Part shown: positions 57,207-64,000 of the stretch, one piece after another | How positions within the stretch are numbered: the first letter of the stretch is position 1 | How the letters are laid out: every line of letters begins with the position of its first letter | DNA from: Girardinichthys multiradiatus | Taxonomy: Eukaryota > Chordata > Actinopteri > Cyprinodontiformes > Goodeidae | Direction: 5' to 3' | NCBI RefSeq assembly: GCF_021462225.1 | Contig: NC_061801.1 | Span: 9,792,125 to 9,856,124, forward strand | Length of the DNA: 64,000 nt | Notes under the pieces: generated by a model | What the model was told of the DNA's origin: nothing | The model's input: only the letters and a program-made list of their open reading frames with translations | Database searches by the model: none | Made by a program: the position numbers and the translations under genes

Positions 57207-58816
57207 CAGGTCCTTCTCAAAATATTAGCATATTGTGATAAAGATCATTATTTTCCATAATGTCATGATGAAAATTTAACATTCATATATTTTAGATTCA
57301 TTGCACACTAACTGAAATATTTCAGGTCTTTTATTGTCTTAATACGGATGATTTTGGCATACAGCTCATGAAAACCCAAAATTCCTATCTCACAAAATTA
57401 GCATATTTCATTCGACCAATAAAAGAAAAGTGTTTTTAATACAAAAAACGTCAACCTTCAAATAATCATGTACAGTTATGCACTCAATACTTGGTCGGGA
57501 ATCCTTTGGCAGAAATGACTGCTTCAATGCGGCGTGGCATGGAGGCAATCAGCCTGTGGCACTGCTGAGGTCTTATGGAGGCCCAGGATGCTTCGATAGC
57601 GGCCTTTAGCTCATCCTGAGTGTTGGGTCTTGAGTCTCTCAACGTTCTCTTCATAATATCCCACAGATTCTCTATGGGGTTCAGGTCAGGAGAGTTGGCA
57701 GGCCAATTGAGCACAGTGATACCATGGTCAGTAAACCATTTACCAGTGGTTTTGGCACTGTGAGCAGGTGCCAGGTCGTGCTGAAAAATGAAATCTTTAT
57801 CTCCATAAAGCTTTTCAGCAGATGGAAGCATGAAGTGCTCCAAAATCTCCTGATAGCTAGCTGCATTGACCCTGCCCTTGATAAAACACAGTGGACCAAC
57901 ACCAGCAGCTGACACGGCACCCCGGACCATCACTGACTGTGGGTACTTGACACTGGACTTCTGGCATTTTGGCATTTCCTTCTCCCCAGTCTTCCTCCAG
58001 ACTCTGGCACCTTGATTTCCGAATGACATGCAGAATTTGCTTTCATCCGAAAAAAGTACTTTGGACCACTGAGCAACAGTCCAGTGCTGCTTCTCTGTAG
58101 CCCAGGTCAGGCGCTTCTGCCGCTGTTTCTGGTTCAAAAGTGGCTAGACCTGGGGAATGCGGCACCTGTAGCCCATTTCCTGCACACGCCTGTGCACGGT
58201 GGCTCTGGATGTTTCTACTCCAGACTCAGTCCACTGCTTCCGCAGGTCCCCCAAGGTCTGGAATCGGCCCTTCTCCACAATCTTCCTCAGGGTCCGGTCA
58301 CCTCTTCTCGTTGTGCAGCGTTTTCTGCCACAGTTTTTCCTTCCCACAGACTTCCCACTGAGGTGCCTTGATACAGCACTCTGGGAACAGCCTATTCGTT
58401 CAGAAATGTCTTTCTGTGTCTTACCCTCTTGCTTGAGGGTGTCAATAGTGGCCTTCTGGACAGCAGTCAGGTCGGCAGTCTTACCCATGATTGGGGTTTT
58501 GAGTGATGAACCAGGCTGGGAGTTTTAAAGGCCTCAGGAATCTTTTGCAGGTGTTTAGAGTTAACTCGTTGATTCAGATGATTAGGTTCATAGCTCGTTT
58601 AGAGACCCTTTTAATGATATGCTAATTTTGTGAGATAGGAATTTTGGGTTTTCATGAGCTGTATGCCAAAATCATCCGTATCAAGACAATAAAAGACCTG
58701 AAATATTTCAGTTAGTGTGCAATGAATCTAAAATATATGAATGTTAAATTTTCATCATTACATTATGGAAAATAATGAACTTTATCACAATATGCTAATA
58801 TTTTGAGAAGGACCAG
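57207..58816 (-). mobile_element. Tc1 family A, array copy 3, inverted
   Basis: An element of 1610 bp in opposite orientation between TA dinucleotides, exactly 42 bp longer than copies 1 and 2. Inverted repeats are intact. The transposase gene has one nonsense codon. Its right TA abuts a fragment of a different Tc1 family (58819-59107), so it inserted into that element. Confidence 0.93.
57484..58488 (-). pseudogene. Tc1 family A transposase with single premature stop
   Basis: Minus strand, start 58488, stop 57484. It would be 334 residues. It is uninterrupted except for TAG at 58144-58146 directly after CRIPQV, followed in frame by PLLNQKQRQKRLTWATEKQH. The triad motifs are intact (LFSDESKF, FQHDLAPAH, NPIENLW). 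Differences from copies 1 and 2 include K52N, R143G, E217K, L220I, V265M, L277Q and C305R in copy-1 numbering. The 14-residue segment V-stop-PLLNQKQRQKRL is the part absent from copies 1 and 2. In related fish Tc1 proteins I recall VKPLLNQKQRQ here, so the stop probably replaces Lys and the segment is ancestral. Confidence 0.92.
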
Positions 58817-58818
58817 TA

Positions 58819-59107
58819 CACCAATACACACAGCAAGACTGGTGAAAGATTGGTTTGATGAACATGAAAGTGAAGTTGAACATCTCCCATGGCCTGCACA
58901 GTCACCAGATCTAAATATTATTGAGCCACTTTGGGGTGTTTTGGAGGAGCGAGTCAGGAAACATTTTCCTCCACCAGTATCACTTAGTGACCTGGCCAAT
59001 ATCCTGCAAGAAGAATGGCTTAGAATGGCCGCAAAAGAGGCCCTACACCGTACTAATAAATTATTGTGGTCTAAAACCAGGTGTTTCAGTTTCATCGTCC
59101 AACCCCT
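58819..59107 (+). mobile_element. Fragment of second Tc1 family, 3' end
   Basis: Plus strand encodes IHTARLVKDWFDEHESEVEH, LPWPAQSPDLNIIEPLWGVL, and ends with the inverted repeat GTGTTTCAGTTTCATCGTCC to CCCCTG at 59107. The left part of the element is missing: copy 3 of family A directly abuts it at 58817. It is the same family as 40225-41995, in the opposite orientation. Confidence 0.85.
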
Positions 59108-59110
59108 GTG

Positions 59111-59162
<52 letters not shown>
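59111..59162. repeat. (TA)n microsatellite
   Basis: About 25 TA units with one G interruption, starting at the TA where the Tc1 fragment ends; probably grew from that target site. Confidence 0.93.
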
Positions 59163-59165
<3 letters not shown>

Positions 59166-60588
59166 CCAGGTTTGGACCTAGAGGCCACACACAACAGATG
59201 TCTATATGTTTAGCTATTAAGAAATAACAATTATGAAAATTTCCTAAAGTTTGAAGGCGCTTGCACATTAGGGCTTACATTGACCACAGGCGGATCTTCA
59301 CCGAGACGTCAGCTGAACTCAGAGAAAGATTCAGGATTTGAGTGATGGTGGTGTCAATACGAGGCCCCGTGATGAGTGCAGCTTTTTCAGCTTTGCAGTT
59401 CCCCCAGTGGGACGACATGAAACAAATCTTCACTGCAGTGTTTGTCTGTGGCTGAGCAGAGTATGGAGATTTACGGCATTTGGGCAGACACCCGTCTCCC
59501 CTACAGTGGTCATTGGCCCATGACATCTACGGATTCCATTTAATGGAATTAACCGTGGCAGCCTCTGAAAATCAACTCCTGCATCTGACTAAGCTGGTAA
59601 AGAAGCATATAACATAGGCCTTTTGCAGGGTTTACATACCTTTTAAAATATAAAAATGACAGGCTGCTAATGTCTTACATGTGAGTATACATCAGAAAAA
59701 ATATCTTACTGGATGCAAGTTAAGGCTGGTTAAATAAATTTCAAGAAAAACATCAAAGTAAACTCAGACAAAGTTGGTGTGTTTGCTTTCTTTTACCAAA
59801 TATATTTGATAAATTACATAAGTCAAGATTTGTCTCAGTTTCTGTACTCAAAAACATAAAACCAGTGTTTGTGGAAGGAAAAACAATGTTTGAGCAACGA
59901 AACCCCCATCATGGTCTCCTATAAATTTTGGCTAATGGTAATCCTAGTTAGGCTGCTCCCAGAAGAACCCCCTGCGAGCCATTTTGTGTTGTTGCACAAC
60001 AGCGCAAACACACACACACTCTGTCTTCACCCACACACAGAACATGAGGGTAACCTCTGTGCTTAAGTGGTTTTTGTAATGTTAAAAATGTGCATAAAAA
60101 AAAAAAAAAACACGCAAAGATTGACACCAGCATGACAGACTGCAGTGTGGTGAGGACCCTGAGGATTTGGGGTCAGATTTTTACAGAATTGCATTGGCCA
60201 AAGCTGCAAACTAATAAACACACTATGGTTTTGATGTGCAACTATGGCGGCCACTCAACAATTTCTAACCATGCAATTTTCAGCAAGTTAACACAAAAAT
60301 GCAGCCCCATGGGGAGGGAATAAACCTCTGCAGCTAATTGACTAAATCAGAGGGTTGTCTGACTTGGTGTACATTAGCAGAGAATGCAGCGTGGACCACC
60401 CTCTTAGAGCGTGTGTTCACAATAAAACCTGGAGTCATGACAGTAGTTTTTAAACCATTAAAAATGCACCTGAGTTATTATAAGACACATGTACAGTTTG
60501 TCCTGGAACACCAATAAATTCAAATTTAATGGCTTGCACTGGTAAACATTTATATGTACATCCAGACAAATAAAAGCTATACACATAC
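59163..60588. other. No gene seen (cwc27 intron)
   Basis: Unassigned. The minus frame 59275-59526 contains an unusual Cys-rich start but no recognisable family. A poly(A) run lies at 60097-60110. Confidence 0.45.
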
Positions 60589-60692
60589 CCTCCTTGACTT
60601 CTTCTGCAGGGGGGTTTGAACGCTCTTCTCTTCTTTGCTTTATGGCTTGTAGTTCCTTCTTCAGCTGCCGGACCTCCTTCTTTAGTTCATCG
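60589..60692 (-). CDS. cwc27: cwc27 internal exon (most upstream confirmed)
   Basis: Minus-strand exon of 104 bp with acceptor TTTGCTCTCAG and donor GTATGT. It starts with the last base of a split codon and reads DELKKEVRQLKKELQAIKQR, REERSNPPAEEVKE, ending one base into the Glu codon completed at 35652. This matches the ELRKEARQLKREL-type coiled region of CWC27. It must be preceded by an exon ending two bases into a codon; I cannot place that exon with confidence in the window. The downstream intron is 24,936 bp. Confidence 0.94.
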
Positions 60693-61129
60693 CTGAGAGC
60701 AAAGAACAACTTTTAGAAGACAAAGATAACATGCAGAAAGTAACGTTTTTAACCAGTTCTAGTCCTATATTGAAGAGGGAGGATACGATTGCAGAAGGAT
60801 CATAGAGAATAACAGTTAAAACCAGCATTTAACTTCACTGCCTCAAATTGTAAATAAGAAAAAATTATGTTAGGTGATGTGAGCTGTTACATCAAGTAAA
60901 ATTGTTAGGCGCAGCACAGATGTTAGGAGGCATTTCCAAAAGCTGTCATCAATCACTGAGGTTTATATTTATATAGGATGGAGTTTAATATTTCAGTACA
61001 GATGGACCTGGGAGAAAATGCAGCAATATCTCTATATGTTTAAATTCTATAAAATGTTTTGGAATAATTTGTATTCATATACAAATTCAAAACTACTAAT
61101 GTGTGTGCAATTTCCAAAGAGTCTTGAAA
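60693..61129. other. cwc27 intron, no other feature
   Basis: AT-rich intronic sequence upstream of the exon acceptor. Confidence 0.5.
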
Positions 61130-61377
61130 GAACTTCCCAGAGGTTCATTGAGAGACGACCAAAGGTTAATATTTCAGTCATTACAGTAAAGGGCGGCTAC
61201 TTTAAGGAATCTAAAATATAACATATTTAAAGTTATTTTACAATTTTTGGTTGGCTACATAATTCCACATGTGTTCTGATGCCATCATACAGTACATACA
61301 GTGTAAATAGTCATGACCATAAAGAAAACCATTAAATGAGAAAGGCGTCCTAAAACTTTTGACCGGTAGTGTATATA
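61130..61377 (+). mobile_element. Tc1-type element, 3' end remnant
   Basis: GGCGGCTACTTTAAGGAATC (transposase C-terminus GGYF-type end), AATTCCACATGTGTTCTGAT and the terminal repeat CCTAAAACTTTTGACCGGTA before TGTATAT. It matches the layout of another abundant fish Tc1 family whose opposite-end motif is seen at 51368. Confidence 0.65.
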
Positions 61378-61739
61378 TAAGAAATAACAGGAAACAGGAA
61401 GTCTATTCATGTTAATGACTATAGGATGGAGCTAAGGTTTGGTTAAATAAGTTTGACTTCCTTATTCTCCTTTTTATTCATTAAATGAAGTGGTGTATTT
61501 GTGGAAATATATATTCTTAGATTTGTATACAATGAGTAGTTCCTGTTTACAAAATTTGTTGATTTGTGTTTCTGCTGCATTCATATATAAAATGTGCAAA
61601 CACGTGGTGTTTGTATCTGCACTGAGAAATATGTCTGCATGTGTTAATTTTGACAACTTAGTCATTTTGGTGGAATGTTTGAAATAAAGAATTTATTCAT
61701 TCTGTAAACCGAGACCAACAAAGAGTGGAAAGAGCCAGT
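61378..61739. other. No gene seen
   Basis: Unassigned AT-rich sequence. Confidence 0.45.
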
Positions 61740-62180
61740 TTCCAACAAGACAAAGTCAAAATGATTAAATTTAGGGTCAAAACCATCAACTCAAAAGTCA
61801 AGACCCCTGTGTCAAAAGTCAAGTAAAGTCAAAATTACCCTGCTTTAGGTCAGGCTCAGTTTAAATTCAAGACGGTTGAGTCTAAAGTCAAAACCAGTGG
61901 GTTTAAAATTAAGATGAGTGGGTCTAAAGTCAATATGACTGGTTCTAAAGTAAAGATAACTGATGGGTCTCAAGTCAAGATCATTTTGGTCTAAAGTCAA
62001 GATATTTGATTCAAAAATTAAAATGATTGAGTTCAAAGTCAAGATCATTGAGTCTAACATCAGGAACATCAAGTTAAAAGTAAAAAAAAAAAACTTTGAG
62101 ACTGAAATCAAGGTATGCAGGTCTAAAGTCTAGGATGAACTCCATAAAGCTGAAGGTCAAGATCATCAAGTCTAAACAAA
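61740..62180. repeat. Degenerate about 21-bp minisatellite
   Basis: About 20 diverged units related to GAGTCTAAAGTCAAGATCAT in tandem. The minus strand reads as a repetitive LDxR/LTLDS-type frame because 21 is divisible by 3; no protein is implied. Confidence 0.82.
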
Positions 62181-62969
62181 TTGTGTGTACCAGGGATTGG
62201 ATCGGTAATCTTCTGATAGGAGATTCACCACTCAACCTGACATCAGCTGGGCTAAATTCTAAGCATCAAAATCTTGAATCAAGATCAAATACAAATTACA
62301 TTTAATATTTAATAATGCATGAAAACCAACAAACTCAACAACAAATGTAGGTTAATGATTATCTGCCCCACTTTAAGACAAATAAGCAGCAGAGGATATC
62401 GTAATGTCCCGATTTAGGCACAACTAGAATCCAATGTAAAGTCAAGACCAACATCCCCCAGTATTAACACCAGTTTAGAGTGATCAGACTGTGGGTAGGA
62501 AGCACTTTTAATATAGGCATGAATATTCTCTGATTTGGTGAAACACACATCTTATATCTTTTAGGCCCCATTAGGTGGTCTCAAATGTATTATCCACATT
62601 TGCTAAGCTATGCCTATGTAAATGCATTTTAGATCACAGTGAAGGACGATGTCCTAAACTCACCAATAGGAGTGTTACCAACAGGAGATTCCTCAGGGTT
62701 TAAGAAAAAAAACAAAAAACCACCACAATATGAAAAAAGTAAAGTCAAAACTATGCACTTGTGGTGACAAATTTCAAATTATGCAACTGCAATCTGTAAT
62801 AACGAAGCAAGTCAGGACCACTATATAAAAAAAGCATAGAAACATAGTAGCTGTTGAATTTCCAAGAAGCTTTTTGTGTACATTTTAATGGCTCTTGATG
62901 GGAAAATGAACCCACAGAAATTGAAGGAAGACTTAAGTTTGTTTCTATCAGCAAGACTTTACTAACAGG
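62181..62969. other. No gene seen
   Basis: Unassigned intronic sequence; one 28-bp segment with splice-like borders at 62664-62691 was considered and not accepted. Confidence 0.45.
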
Positions 62970-63240
62970 CTGCAGGGTGGCACACTTGTTAACATTGTTG
63001 CACTGCAACAAGAAGGTCCCAGGTTCAAACCCAGGCCTGAGCTCTTTCTGCATTAAGTTTGCATGTTCTTCCCATGCAAGCGTGGGTTCTGTCCGGGTAC
63101 TCCAGCTTCCTCTCACAGCCCAAAAACATGACTGTTAATTTGTCTCTAAAGTGTCCTTAGGTGTGAGTATATGCGTGTGTGGTCGGTTGTCTCTATGTTA
63201 CCCTGTGGTGGACTGGCGACCTGTCCAGGCTCAGTACAAC
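62970..63240 (+). repeat. SINE-like teleost dispersed repeat
   Basis: Second copy of the 16683 repeat: GGCTGCAGGGTGGCACACTT, GGTTCAAACCCAGGCCTGAG (B-box-like), TTTCTGCATTAAGTTTGCAT and GGTGGACTGGCGACCTGTCC blocks. Better preserved than the first copy. Confidence 0.72.
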
Positions 63241-64000
63241 TCTGGCTGTGTGCATTAAACCACAAAAACATTTTGCAGTACAAAAATTTAACTATGACAT
63301 TAATGGCAGAGGTAGTGAACAAATTTTATACGTCCTTTGCTCAAATTGGCACTACATTAAGATTTACACTGAATGCTTGTGGCCTCCCTCACCTATAAAA
63401 CCTTTAACAGGCAGGCCGAGGCAGGCAGAGGCACATCCTTTATGCTAGGTACTGTCCCTCTTGGCTGAAGACCCTACTCAAACAAGGCTATCAATGCCAG
63501 TTATTGTTCCCCTTCAAAAGATAAAGAACCATACTACTTTAGTTGCAGAGCAAAAATGTTATGTCAGGAAATAATATTTTTGTACTGCCTGACAACTCTG
63601 TTTTGATCCCATTGATTTGCCCAAAAGCACAGGCAAGCTGCAGATTCTGGGCCAAGGGCCCAGAAACGTGAGACATCTCCAGAGCAAACAATAGAAGCTT
63701 TTGTTACTTACATCGGCCTCTCTGGACTGACATTCATTTCTATTCTTTTGTTTACTTTTATCTGCAGCTTTGTCCGTTTGTAGCACATATTACCCTTGTT
63801 ATATTCAGACATCGTCAGAGGCAAAGCAGCCAGGCATCACACCAAGTGATGTTTTAACTGGACGGTCCTTGGGAAATATCAACAGCCGAGTGTGACTTGA
63901 TGTCATGTCTCTTTTTCTTTTAGCTTACAGAGTTTCTCTGAGAAATACATGAGGAATCAGTCACAAAAAAGGTTGCAAGTTATCTAAGTTCCTAAAGAGA
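63241..64000. other. No confirmed gene; possible cwc27 exon
   Basis: Intronic sequence with a weak candidate upstream cwc27 exon on minus at 63712-63761, discussed in the findings because its splice phase conflicts. Nothing else recognised. Confidence 0.4.

Noticed and set aside
59275..59526. 83-codon minus frame with Cys-rich start
   Set aside because: No recognised family, no splice context that fits cwc27, and no supporting neighbour. Left as unassigned.
62664..62691. 28-bp segment on minus with T-rich tract, AG and GTGAGT borders, as a cwc27 microexon
   Set aside because: No reading phase gives the two-base carry-over needed by the 60692 exon without a stop or mismatch, and the encoded peptide does not resemble CWC27.
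1..64000. CRISPR arrays, bacterial operons, replication origins
   Set aside because: No regularly spaced direct repeats with unique spacers; exon structure and repeat content are vertebrate. The short-period arrays are microsatellites or a minisatellite.

Overview
The window looks like teleost fish nuclear DNA: vertebrate-type split exons, very low coding density, CA, CT and TA microsatellites, and a dense mix of Tc1-type DNA transposons, hAT-type elements and LINEs with features typical of ray-finned fish. The species cannot be fixed from sequence alone; a percomorph, perhaps a cyprinodontiform, is my guess.

Only one host gene is recognised. Four 3'-terminal coding exons of cwc27 (spliceosome-associated cyclophilin-like protein CWC27) lie on the minus strand at 60589-60692, 35546-35652, 35339-35442 and 23208-23370, followed by a short 3' UTR with a poly(A) signal near 22884. 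All splice phases agree. Everything from about 22.9 kb to the right edge is therefore cwc27 intron: a 24.9-kb intron, a 103-bp intron and a 12.0-kb intron. From 1 to 22.8 kb I see no host gene, only mobile DNA and unassigned sequence.

Left part (1-22.8 kb): the 5' end of a LINE with an open endonuclease frame runs off the left edge; Tc1 remnants follow; then a nearly complete Tc1 element whose transposase frame is open but lacks one catalytic Asp (4.5-6.0 kb); then a strongly G-biased repeat region (6.8-16.4 kb) apparently interrupted by an L2-like LINE (7.7-12.6 kb) and a CR1/Rex1-like LINE end (13.5-14.3 kb).

The 12-kb intron (23.4-35.3 kb) holds a degenerate Tc1, a LINE fragment and a three-level nest: a LINE split by a 2.1-kb hAT-type element with an 8-bp target duplication, which itself contains a 0.6-kb inverted-repeat element. 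The 25-kb intron (35.7-60.6 kb) holds an inverted second copy of the G-biased retroelement. Inside that copy lies a 920-bp element carrying two inward-facing first exons, one THAP-like and one resembling the N-terminus of fish YqaJ-type nuclease proteins. The same intron holds four copies of one Tc1 family: one is an internal-deletion derivative inside another Tc1 element, and three form a 1656-bp-period array apparently made by unequal crossing-over between terminal repeats.

The most interesting candidate for an undescribed system is the 36795-37714 element, because its two retained exons suggest a full-length parent with two convergent genes (THAP protein plus YqaJ-like nuclease). The Tc1 array and the nested hAT are the clearest structural stories.
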